Shown: positions 35,408 to 43,091 of the stretch, piece after piece
Layout of the letters: each line of letters begins with the position of its first letter
Position numbering within the stretch: the first letter of the stretch is position 1
Assembly: GCA_965207915.1 (NCBI GenBank)
Contig: OZ242304.1
Location: 2,294,001 to 2,358,000, forward strand
Length of the DNA stretch: 64,000 nt
Direction: 5' to 3'
From: VXNJ01 sp009840625
Lineage (GTDB): Bacteria > Chloroflexota > UBA11872 > VXNJ01
Notes under the pieces: generated by a model
Seen by the model: only the letters and a program-made list of their open reading frames with translations
What the model was told of the DNA's origin: nothing
The model's database searches: none
Made by a program: the position numbers and the translations under genes

Positions 35408-36424
35408 CTAGCGGCCCGGCTGCGGCGGGAGACCCACCTTGCGTTCCAGGCGGGCCGATTCGCGCAGGGCGTCCAGCACCCGAGCCTGGGCGATCGCGTC
35501 GCGCTGGTCGAACGGCAGTTCGGCTTCCCCGCGCACCGCGTCGGCGAACGTCTCGAACTCGGCCCGGTAGATCAGGTCGGCCTGGAAGTGCTCGACCCGC
35601 TCGACGTCGCTCCGGTTGGCGCGAACGCTGATCGTGCCCTCTTCGCCGGCCGAGATCACGAACTGGTCCAGCACCATCCGCCCGTCGAACCCGATAACCT
35701 CGATTTGCTGGCTTCCGGCGTCCTCCATCGAATAGGAGATCAGGCCGGTCGGGCCGCCGGGGAACTCGAGGATTCCCGAGCCGGACATGTCCACGCCGAA
35801 TTCTTCGTCGATGTGCATCGACGAGAGCACCGCGACCGGCTCGGCGCCGAGCAGGAAGCGCGTGGCGGCGACGGTGTAGCAGCCGGCGTCGGCCAGCGCG
35901 CCGCCGGCCATCTCGGGGTAGTGGCGGATGTCGCGTGGCGACCGCGGGACATTGAACGAAAAACCGGCCTTCACCGCCCAGATCCGCCCGAGCTCACCGG
36001 AGGCGATGATCTCCCGGGCGCGGCGGTTGCGGGCCGCGAACCGGAACATGAACGCCTCGCTGAGCAGCACCCCGTTTTTCTCGCAGGCCGCCGCCATCTC
36101 CCGCACCTGGGCGGCGTCATCGCCCATCGGTTTTTCGCAGAGCGAGTGTTTGCCGGCTTCGGCCGCCTTGATCACCCACTCGGCGTGCAGGAAGTTGGGC
36201 AGCGGATTAAAAACCGCATCGATTTCCGGGTCGGCGAGCAGCTCCTCATAGGAGCCATAGGCGCGCGGAATTCCGTGATCGGCGGCGTAGGCGCGGGCCG
36301 TATCGAGGCTGCGGCTGGCAATCGCGACCGGTTCGACTTTTTGCGAACCAACCAGCTGATCATGCACCCGCAGCGAATAGTGATAGGAGGTCGAGATGAT
36401 TCCGAAACGCAGTTTTCGGGGCAT
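35408..36424 (-). CDS. Gfo/Idh/MocA family oxidoreductase
   Basis: A 338-aa NAD(P)-dependent sugar oxidoreductase. The N-terminal FGIISTSYHYSLRVHDQL is a divergent nucleotide motif, in which the usual GxGxxG reads STSYHY. LCEKPMGDDAAQ is the EKP motif, EAFMFRFAARNRRA is typical, and GGALADAGCYTVAATRFLLG contains the DxGxY/H catalytic segment. It resembles trans-1,2-dihydrobenzene-1,2-diol/glucose-fructose-oxidoreductase-like members. The start MPRKLRFG is at 36424. It is the first gene of the cupin-dehydratase cluster. Confidence 0.83.
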   Translation of the reverse strand: MPRKLRFGIISTSYHYSLRVHDQLVGSQKVEPVAIASRSLDTARAYAADHGIPRAYGSYEELLADPEIDAVFNPLPNFLHAEWVIKAAEAGKHSLCEKPMGDDAAQVREMAAACEKNGVLLSEAFMFRFAARNRRAREIIASGELGRIWAVKAGFSFNVPRSPRDIRHYPEMAGGALADAGCYTVAATRFLLGAEPVAVLSSMHIDEEFGVDMSGSGILEFPGGPTGLISYSMEDAGSQQIEVIGFDGRMVLDQFVISAGEEGTISVRANRSDVERVEHFQADLIYRAEFETFADAVRGEAELPFDQRDAIAQARVLDALRESARLERKVGLPPQPGR

Positions 36425-36689
36425 AGAGGGGCGATGCCTTGCGGTTTGGGAACGAATTTGTCCGCCTGCATTCTTGCCCGAGACGGCGGCGCGGCGGGCC
36501 GATTGCGTGAGGGGTGGCGGGCGACAGGGCCAAACGTCTTGAATTTGGCGCCGCCAATCTTCCGCAAGCCCGCCCGTTCTGCTCGTCCGGCAACCGGGCG
36601 GAGCCGTGGGCACCAATAGAATCTTTATCCCTGCCCGCCCGCCGTGGCTGCGCGCGATCCACGCCCGATTTGCTTAGAAGGACCCGGCC

Positions 36690-38228
36690 TTGCAGACGTT
36701 GCTTACGTCCGGCGACATTTGCGCCACCGACGCCGACACGATCATCGTGAACCTGTTCGCGGGCGTGACCGCCCCGTCGGGTGCCACCGGCGCGGTTGAC
36801 GCCAGGCTCGGCGGCCAGATATCCAAGGTCGCGCGGCTGGGCGACCTGAGCGGGCGGGCCAACCAGGTTCTCACGCTTTACCCCGGCCCGGAATTGACCG
36901 CCGACCGGGTCGTGGTCGTCGGACTCGGGGACGCCGCCAAGTTCAACGCCGAGATCGCCGCCGAAGCTGCCGCAGCCGGGGTTGCCGCGGCCGCCAAAGC
37001 CGGGTCCAAGCGGGCCGCGATCGTTGCCTTCGGGGCCGGCATCGGCGGGTTGTCTCCGGCCGCCGCGGCCGAGGCCACGATCCTGGGCGCGCGCCTGGCG
37101 GTCTACCGCTTCGACAAGTACAAGACCATCCGCGGCGAGGACGATTCCGAGCCCGAACTCGCGACCGTCGAGTTGGTGGAATTCCTCTCCGCCAATCTCG
37201 AAAAGCTATCCCGAGGAATGGCCGCCGGCAACGCGATCGCCGACGGGGTGATCCTGGCCCGCAACCTGCAGAACTCCCCGCCCAACGACATGACGCCCGG
37301 GGCGATCGCCAACGCCGCCCGCGAAATGTCCGAAAGCGAGGGTCTCGACTGTTCGACCATGGACCAGGATCAGATGCGCGCGGCCGGGATGGGTTCGCTG
37401 CTGGCAGTGGCCCAGGGATCCGAACAGCCGCCGCACCTGATCACCATGATCTACGAGCCCGATCAGACTGCGACCGGCACCCTGGCAGTGGTGGGCAAGG
37501 GCGTCTCGTTCGATACCGGCGGGATTTCGATCAAACCCAGCGCCCGCATGGAGGACATGAAGTTCGACATGTCGGGGGCCGCGGCCACGATCGGCACAAT
37601 GCTCGCGGTCGCCCGCCTCAAACCCGCCCTCAAGGTGGTCGGCATCGTGCCGACGGTTGAAAACATGCCGTCCGGCCGCGCCCTGCGGCCATCTGACGTG
37701 GTCACCGCTTCCAACGGCAAAACGGTCGAGATCGTCTCCACCGACGCGGAGGGGCGGATGATCCTGGCCGACGCGCTCTGCCACGCCCAGACCTTCGAAC
37801 CCGACGCCATCGTCGACATGGCCACACTCACCGGCGCGGTCGTGATCGCCCTGGGACATTTCGCGACCGGCATGATGGTCACCAGCCCGGAGCTGGCCAA
37901 TCGGCTTTCGCGGGCCGGCGACAAGGTCAACGAACGCGTCTGGGAACTGCCGCTCTGGGACGAGTACGAAGAGAACATAAAGGCCAAGACGGGCGATCTG
38001 GACAACACCGGCGGGCGCGCCGCGGGCTCGATCAACGGCGGAATGTTTCTCAAGCACTTCGCCGGCCAATACCCGTTCGCCCACCTGGACATCGCCGGTA
38101 CCGCCTACGAGGGCAAGAAGACCCCGCTCTGGCAGGGCGGTGGCAAGGGGGTCGGGGTGCGCCTGATAACGCAACTGGTCCGTGATTGGCCGGGCCCGCT
38201 TGCCGGGGACGCGAATACCGCGCAGTGA
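36690..38228 (+). CDS. pepA: Leucyl aminopeptidase (M17, PepA)
   Basis: A 512-aa cytosolic dimetal aminopeptidase releasing N-terminal residues. VGKGVSFDTGGISIKP holds the catalytic Lys and metal Asp, and the family signature NTDAEGRL reads STDAEGRM, with the metal ligands D and E kept. DMATLTGAVVIALG and LPLWDEYEENIKAKTGDLDNTGG are typical. The TTG start follows AAGGACC. Its stop overlaps the next gene as GTGA, tying it to the archaemetzincin-like gene. Confidence 0.93.
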   Translation: MQTLLTSGDICATDADTIIVNLFAGVTAPSGATGAVDARLGGQISKVARLGDLSGRANQVLTLYPGPELTADRVVVVGLGDAAKFNAEIAAEAAAAGVAAAAKAGSKRAAIVAFGAGIGGLSPAAAAEATILGARLAVYRFDKYKTIRGEDDSEPELATVELVEFLSANLEKLSRGMAAGNAIADGVILARNLQNSPPNDMTPGAIANAAREMSESEGLDCSTMDQDQMRAAGMGSLLAVAQGSEQPPHLITMIYEPDQTATGTLAVVGKGVSFDTGGISIKPSARMEDMKFDMSGAAATIGTMLAVARLKPALKVVGIVPTVENMPSGRALRPSDVVTASNGKTVEIVSTDAEGRMILADALCHAQTFEPDAIVDMATLTGAVVIALGHFATGMMVTSPELANRLSRAGDKVNERVWELPLWDEYEENIKAKTGDLDNTGGRAAGSINGGMFLKHFAGQYPFAHLDIAGTAYEGKKTPLWQGGGKGVGVRLITQLVRDWPGPLAGDANTAQ

Positions 38229-38941
38229 AATCGATCTCGGTCCAATGGACGCCCGAGGTCACGATGACTGAGGCCCGGGCGGTAATCGACGGCGCCGCCG
38301 GCGCGCTTGAGCACGCCTTCTTGCTGGCCGCCGATACCGGCATCGGCCTCACGCGCCCGCACCTGCGGCCGCTGGGTACCTGGCACATACCCTCGGTCGA
38401 CAAGGGCTCGCCCTACTGGTCGACCCTCTACTACGTCGAGCAGAGCCTCGATGAGGCTTCGGGGGTGATCGACGGACGCCGTTTCATCGAGACAATCCGC
38501 CAGGAACCCTGGCAGCAGATGGGGGCCCACTACGATCTGGCCATCATCCACCACGACCTGCACGACGTGCCGGAGCGCATGGCCGGCGAGGACCCGTCAT
38601 TTGCGCTTTCGGCCACCGAACCGAACCTTGCGGCGGTCATATCCGTCAACCGGGTGCGCCAGATCCGGCGCTCAGCCGAGCGCAAGCTGGCGCTGGCCCG
38701 ATTGGCAATGCACTCGCTTGGCCACATCATGGAAGCGGTTCCCGCGGGTCGCGAAAACGCCGAGCTTTCCTGGGGCGACTGGCACTGTCTCAACGACGCC
38801 TGCGTCATGCGGCACGCCCCGACCGTGGAAGTCCTCCTAGACTTTGCCCACGCCGAAGACGAATACGATCCCAGCTATTGCGACGATTGCTCGGACGCGA
38901 TCTTCGAGCACCTCCTCGCCAACCACTTCATTCCCAATTGA
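38225..38941 (+). CDS. Archaemetzincin-like protein (M54) lacking the catalytic glutamate
   Basis: A 238-aa protein. It carries the archaemetzincin zinc-cluster signature at its C-terminus: WHC at 186-188, then Cx4CxM (C188, C193, M195) and a CxxC pair at 219 and 222. The helix motif that should read HExxH is H163-S-L-G-H167, so the general-base Glu is Ser (codon TCG). About 20 residues, instead of the usual few, separate H167 from H187. Zinc binding looks possible, ordinary peptidase activity does not. The GTG start overlaps pepA (GTGA) and the stop overlaps trpS (TTGA). The family call comes from motif order alone. Confidence 0.65.
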   Translation: MKSISVQWTPEVTMTEARAVIDGAAGALEHAFLLAADTGIGLTRPHLRPLGTWHIPSVDKGSPYWSTLYYVEQSLDEASGVIDGRRFIETIRQEPWQQMGAHYDLAIIHHDLHDVPERMAGEDPSFALSATEPNLAAVISVNRVRQIRRSAERKLALARLAMHSLGHIMEAVPAGRENAELSWGDWHCLNDACVMRHAPTVEVLLDFAHAEDEYDPSYCDDCSDAIFEHLLANHFIPN

Positions 38942-39945
38942 CTGACCAGCCCGCCGAACCCCGCGCCCGCGTCCTGTCCGGGATACAGCCGACCGGAAAC
39001 ATCCACATCGGCAACTACCTGGGGGCTATCCGCCACTGGGCGGACAACCAGGACCGGGCCGAAAACTACTTCGTAATCGTCGATCTGCACGCGCTCACCG
39101 TCCCGCAGGACCCCCAGCTGCTGCGCGCCAACATCCGTGAAGTTGCCGGGATCCTGATCGCGGCTGGAATCGACCCCGAGCGTTCGGTCCTCTTCCAGCA
39201 GTCGCACCTGTCCGCCCATGCCGAGGTCGCCTGGGTCCTGAACTGCTACATCCCGCTGGGCTGGCTTGAGCGCATGACCCAGTTCAAGGACAAAGCCGGC
39301 CAGAACCGCGAACGCGCCTCGACCGGGCTGTTTACCTATCCGGCCCTGATGGCCTCCGACATCCTGCTCTACGACGCCACCCACGTCCCGGTCGGTGACG
39401 ACCAGCGTCAGCACCTTGAGTTGACGCGCGATGTGGCCGAGCGATTGAACAAGCAACTCGGCAAAGGCACCGTGGTGGTCCCGCAGGCGGCGATCCCGCC
39501 GAAGGCCGCCCGAGTCATGTCGCTCACAAACCCGGCCGCCAAGATGAGCAAGTCCAACCGGGACCACTCCGGCGAGGTCATGGTCCTGGACGACCCCGAC
39601 CAGATCCGGCGCAAGGTCCGCCGGGCGGTCACCGATTCGGAGAATTCGATCCGATTCGACCCGCAGCGTCCGGGGGTCTACAACCTGCTTTCGATTTATC
39701 AGGCGCTGGACGGGCGGGTCGAGGATGAGATTGAAGCCGAATTCGACGGGCTCGGATACGGCCGGCTCAAAGACCGCGTCGCCGACGCTCTGATCGAGAC
39801 CCTGCGGCCGTTGCGCAGCAGGTACCTCGAGTTGACCCGCGAACCTGGCCGGCTCGATGCGCTCCTGGCCGCCGGCGCCGAACGGGCCGGACCGGTCGCT
39901 GATGCGACCCGGGATCGAATTTACGAGCGGATCGGATTGATCTGA
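38938..39945 (+). CDS. trpS: Tryptophan-tRNA ligase
   Basis: Class I aminoacyl-tRNA synthetase charging tRNA-Trp, 335 aa, the normal bacterial length. SGIQPTGNIHIGNYLGAI contains the HIGH-type motif (HIGN), DDQRQHLELTRDVAERLN is the family core, and KMSKSNRDHSG is the KMSKS motif. A TTG start is chosen: it overlaps the preceding stop as TTGA and gives an N-terminus ending just ahead of RVLSGIQPTG. The 60 nt of open frame upstream lie inside the previous gene. Confidence 0.94.
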   Translation: MTDQPAEPRARVLSGIQPTGNIHIGNYLGAIRHWADNQDRAENYFVIVDLHALTVPQDPQLLRANIREVAGILIAAGIDPERSVLFQQSHLSAHAEVAWVLNCYIPLGWLERMTQFKDKAGQNRERASTGLFTYPALMASDILLYDATHVPVGDDQRQHLELTRDVAERLNKQLGKGTVVVPQAAIPPKAARVMSLTNPAAKMSKSNRDHSGEVMVLDDPDQIRRKVRRAVTDSENSIRFDPQRPGVYNLLSIYQALDGRVEDEIEAEFDGLGYGRLKDRVADALIETLRPLRSRYLELTREPGRLDALLAAGAERAGPVADATRDRIYERIGLI

Positions 39946-39977
39946 CCGTCGGCGGCGCCGCTACGATCCTTGGGAAT

Positions 39978-40775
39978 TTGGGACGGAAATACCTAGCTGC
40001 CGGATGCCGGCTTGGCCGCGCAGCCGCCGCCGTATTGATCGTGGCGGCGCTGCTGGCCGCTTGCGCCAACGAACCGGTGGAGCAGGTGGTCGAAATAGTC
40101 GTCCAGAACGGGGCGATCGTGGGCGGGGCGGGGTCGATCTCCGCCCGGCAGGGCGACGCCGTCACCTTGCTGATCGATTCCGACGCCGACGCCACGCTGC
40201 ATGCCCACGGCCTCCCCGACGTGGTCGCGGTGCGGGCCGGCGAACCGGCCCGGATCGAACTGGATACGACCTATGTGGGCCAGTTCGATGTGGAATTGCA
40301 CCTGATTTCCGCCGGCCCGGCCGCGATGGCCGGTGATCGAGATTCCGGGGCCGCGATGGAGGCGGGCGCGATGAGCCACGGCGGGGCGGTGCCGGCGCCG
40401 TCGGAAATGAGCGTTGCGATCACGCTTACTCCCGATTCGGTGGACGGCCTGAACCTGCAGATTTCCACCACCGGATTCAAGTGGTCCCCCGAAGGCGCGG
40501 GCGCGGAGCACGTTGCCGGCGAGGGTCACGCGCACGTGTACGTCGACGGGGTCAAGCGCGCCCGCGCCTACGGGCCCTGGCTGCATCTCTCCGCGCTGGA
40601 CCCGGGGACGCGCCACGTCAGGGTCACGCTTAACGGCAATGCCCACGGCGAATACGTGCGGGAAGGCCAGCCGGTCGCTGCCGAGGCCAGCGCCGAAGTG
40701 CCCGAATCAAGCTCCGGCGGCGGACACGGGGCCGCCGCCGTGATCGTCGCCGAACTGAGCGTGGCGCCGTCCTGA
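39978..40775 (+). CDS. Lipoprotein with cupredoxin-like and His-rich regions
   Basis: A 265-aa exported lipoprotein. The signal peptide ends in the lipobox LAAC with Cys29. Residues about 35-110 form a beta-rich stretch ending HAHGLPDVVAVRAGEPARIEL, like cupredoxin-type domains of metal-handling proteins. A Met/His linker (MAGDRDSGAAMEAGAMSHGG) follows. The second half contains EGHAHVYVDGVKRARAYGPWLHL, a GHxHxYxDG motif shared with putative copper-binding proteins. Extracytoplasmic copper binding or delivery is plausible but unproven. The start is TTG, 32 bp after trpS. Confidence 0.75.
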   Translation: MGRKYLAAGCRLGRAAAAVLIVAALLAACANEPVEQVVEIVVQNGAIVGGAGSISARQGDAVTLLIDSDADATLHAHGLPDVVAVRAGEPARIELDTTYVGQFDVELHLISAGPAAMAGDRDSGAAMEAGAMSHGGAVPAPSEMSVAITLTPDSVDGLNLQISTTGFKWSPEGAGAEHVAGEGHAHVYVDGVKRARAYGPWLHLSALDPGTRHVRVTLNGNAHGEYVREGQPVAAEASAEVPESSSGGGHGAAAVIVAELSVAPS

Positions 40776-40844
40776 AAGCGAACTCGGCCCGGGACTGATC
40801 AACCGGCGAATGCCAACGCGGCGGGTGGGCCGGAAATTGGCGCC

Positions 40845-40871
40845 GGCGGCGGCGAACAATTGGCCGCCGCC
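40845..40871. terminator. Strong GC hairpin between convergent genes
   Basis: GGCGGCGGC (40845-40853), a 9-nt loop GAACAATTG, then GCCGCCGCC (40863-40871): a perfect 9-bp stem in the gap between the lipoprotein and the convergent zincin gene. There is no T-tract on either side, so intrinsic termination is uncertain. Confidence 0.35.
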
Positions 40872-40879
40872 CTAACCGG

Positions 40880-41248
40880 TCAGCCCACTCCCAGTTCGCC
40901 TAGCCGTTCTTCGCCTATCCCGAAATAGTGGCCGATCTCGTGCAGAACCGTGATCCGTACTTCCTCGCGCACCTCGTCGTCGTCGGCGCAAATGGACTCG
41001 ATCGGATCCTGGTAGATGCTGATCTTGTCCGGCAGCGCGAAGCTGTAGCCGTCGCTGCGGTCGGGCAGCGGGATCCCGTGGTACAGGCCGAGCAGGACAT
41101 CGTCCCGCTCGAGCCCGGCCTGCTCCAGGTCTTCCGCGGTCGGGCGGCTTTCAACCACGATCTCGAGGTTTGCGATGCGGGCGCGGAGCCTGTCAGGCAG
41201 CGAATCGAGGGCTTCGTCCACCAGTCTGCGGAATTTGTCGCGTTCCAT
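40880..41248 (-). CDS. Small zincin-like metallopeptidase domain protein
   Basis: A 122-aa protein of the family often annotated as metallopeptidase or possibl zinc metallo-peptidase (minimal zincin fold). VLHEIGHYFGIGEERLGEL has HExxH at 103-107 and a following Glu as probable third ligand. The N-terminal half is the usual helix with FRRLVDEALDSLPD, and the middle KISIYQDPIE matches the family. It is a soluble protein without a signal peptide. Substrate unknown. It is encoded just downstream of a small membrane-protein gene on the same strand. Confidence 0.85.
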   Translation of the reverse strand: MERDKFRRLVDEALDSLPDRLRARIANLEIVVESRPTAEDLEQAGLERDDVLLGLYHGIPLPDRSDGYSFALPDKISIYQDPIESICADDDEVREEVRITVLHEIGHYFGIGEERLGELGVG

Positions 41249-41276
41249 CGCCGCGAGTTTAAGGAGACGGTCCGCG

Positions 41277-41723
41277 CTAGGGGGTCACCCAAATCTCCAC
41301 CAGGGCTCCTAGACAAGCCCCGTAAAGGGCGTGGGCGGGAATGCCGAGCTTTAGGACCCGTTCGCGCGTCTTCTCGCTCAATTTCGAGAGCTCCTCGCGC
41401 AGTCCCGAAACCGGGTGCCAGATAGCCATCTTCAGAAACACCAGCACGACCGCCAGGCCGACGCCCCACACCCACAGCCAGCTTGTGATTCCGGCCACGT
41501 CGACGGCGACGAACGCGGCCAGCGCCCCGACGGTTGATCCATAGCCAAAGTGGAGGACGATCCCCAGGATCGTCATGGCCAGCGTGTTGTAGTCGGCCCC
41601 CAGAGTCTTGCCCAGGATCATCGCCGACAGGCGGGTTGTCTGGTGGGGATCGTAGGTGGAGACAACCGTCATCATCACGGTAGCCAAAAAACCTGCCAGC
41701 AGTCCGGCGAACCAGGCGTCCAA
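41277..41723 (-). CDS. Small four-helix membrane protein, unknown function
   Basis: A 148-aa hydrophobic protein with about four transmembrane segments: residues 5-22, 48-75, 80-98, and a C-terminal segment around PAHALYGACLGALVEIW. A basic cytoplasmic stretch (LREELSKLSEKTRERVLK) lies before the last helix. Similar small integral proteins without known function occur in several bacteria. The start is taken at the frame's first plausible codon. It precedes the zincin gene by 28 bp and may be co-transcribed with it. Confidence 0.7.
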   Translation of the reverse strand: MDAWFAGLLAGFLATVMMTVVSTYDPHQTTRLSAMILGKTLGADYNTLAMTILGIVLHFGYGSTVGALAAFVAVDVAGITSWLWVWGVGLAVVLVFLKMAIWHPVSGLREELSKLSEKTRERVLKLGIPAHALYGACLGALVEIWVTP

Positions 41724-41803
41724 TTCAGGGCCCGTCCTGCGAGATCGCCGTATGCTTGTTCGACATCAGCGTCCAGCCCGGCTTGCAAAAAAGGTTCTTA
41801 TCC

Positions 41804-42082
41804 ATGCAACGATACGTTGTCCTTGCAAAATTTACCGACGCCATCGACCAGAAGACTATCGCCGAGGGTACCCCGCAGATCACGGCTGTGTGCGAGAGCC
41901 ACGGTGGCAGCGTCGTCGACGCATACCTGACCATGGGCGCCCTAGACATCGTTCTGGTGCTCGACTTCCCGAGCAACGGTGAGTGCGCCGCGGCGATGCT
42001 CGAGTACGCCCAGAAGGGGTTGCTGACGACGCAGACCATGCCGGCGTTTTCCGCCGCCGATTGGGCCGACCTGGCCGGCTGA
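41804..42082 (+). CDS. GYD-domain protein
   Basis: A 92-aa ferredoxin-like alpha/beta protein of the GYD family. RYVVLAKFTD, a central GGSVVDAYLTMGALDIVLVLDFPS in place of the usual GxYD core, and LTTQTMPAF match the family pattern. Its biochemical role is unknown; such proteins are thought to form oligomeric beta-sheet assemblies. The ATG at 41804 (MQRYVVL) gives the family N-terminus. Confidence 0.82.
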   Translation: MQRYVVLAKFTDAIDQKTIAEGTPQITAVCESHGGSVVDAYLTMGALDIVLVLDFPSNGECAAAMLEYAQKGLLTTQTMPAFSAADWADLAG

Positions 42083-42120
42083 CCTCAACCGGCCGGGGAC
42101 GGCGGGCGGCTATTCCACGC

Positions 42121-42139
42121 GGGCAATCGGCGATTGCCC
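42121..42139. terminator. Hairpin at the end of convergent GYD and lactonase genes
   Basis: GGGCAAT (42121-42127), loop CGGCG, ATTGCCC (42133-42139): a perfect 7-bp stem ending at the stop codon of the lactonase gene. No T-run follows on either strand, so it is a weak candidate. Confidence 0.33.
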
Positions 42140-43011
42140 TAACCGGCGAAAGTTGCCGCCGGTCGGCCTTTGACCCCGGGTCGACACACGAATAGTCCAC
42201 CGGGGCCGGTCTCGGCATCGAGTTCGGTCGGCGAGAGGTTCTTGGCCGAACTGGTGATGTAGAGATCCATGTAATCGTCGCCGCCGAACGCGACCGACGT
42301 GATCTGGCTGGCCGGCATCTCGATCACCTCCATAAGGCTGCCCGCGGGCGAGTAGCAGCGGACCGCGCTGCCCCCGTAGAGGGCCAGCCAGAGGTTGCCC
42401 TCGGCGTCCACCGTCATCCCGTCCGGCCACATTCCCTCTTCGACTTGGACCAGCGGCCGCCGGTTGGTGGCGACCCCGCTCTCGAAATCGAAGTCGAACA
42501 CGTCGATGTTCTGGGTCGGCGTGTCGATGTAGTACATCAGCGAGTTGTCAAGACTCCAGTCGGTGCCGTTGGAAATGGTCACGCTGTCCAGGATGGTGGT
42601 GACCGAGTGGTCGGGGTCGATTCGGTAGAACTTGCCCGCCCCGGGGGCGTTCTCGGCGTGGGCCATCGTGCCGGCCCAGATCCGACCGGCCCGGTCGCAC
42701 TTCCCATCGTTCATGCGCGTGACCGGATCGTCGGCCTCGATCGCGCAGATCTCGGTCAGGATGTTCGAGTCGGACATTCCGAAGAACCCGTGCTGGGTCC
42801 CGACCGCGTACCCGCCCGAATCGCGGATCAGAATGCATCCCGGCATCCGGTCGCCAAGGTCGATCGCCAGGTCGGCGCCGGTGTCGGGGTCGTAGTGGTG
42901 CACGGCGCAACCGGGGATGTCAACCCAGACCAGCTTGCGGGTGCGTTCGTCCCAGACCGGTCCCTCCCCGGTGCCGGCGCGTGCGTCGACTATCAGTTCT
43001 ACCTGGGTCAT
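42139..43011 (-). CDS. SMP-30/gluconolactonase family protein
   Basis: A 290-aa six-bladed beta-propeller likely to hydrolyse a sugar lactone. GTGEGPVWDERTRKLVWVDI supplies the first metal Glu, RMNDGKCDRAGRIWAGTM the Asn/Asp site, TISNGTDWSLDNSLMYYIDT the second Asn and Asp, and WPDGMTVDAEGNLWLALYGG the last blade motif. These match aldonolactonases paired with sugar dehydrogenases and dehydratases, fitting the nearby dehydratases. The start is ATG (MTQVELIVDA). Confidence 0.9.
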   Translation of the reverse strand: MTQVELIVDARAGTGEGPVWDERTRKLVWVDIPGCAVHHYDPDTGADLAIDLGDRMPGCILIRDSGGYAVGTQHGFFGMSDSNILTEICAIEADDPVTRMNDGKCDRAGRIWAGTMAHAENAPGAGKFYRIDPDHSVTTILDSVTISNGTDWSLDNSLMYYIDTPTQNIDVFDFDFESGVATNRRPLVQVEEGMWPDGMTVDAEGNLWLALYGGSAVRCYSPAGSLMEVIEMPASQITSVAFGGDDYMDLYITSSAKNLSPTELDAETGPGGLFVCRPGVKGRPAATFAG

Positions 43012-43091
43012 GGGTTCCCTCCAAATGGATTGATCATCTTGCTCGTGCGGTCAGTCAGACGTCGTGGGAGCCTCGGGCCAGCGCCGGCCGT

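Noticed and set aside
33735..35411. A 558-codon open frame opposite the dehydratase and cupin
   Set aside because: It spans two well-supported genes on the other strand and has shadow-type composition.
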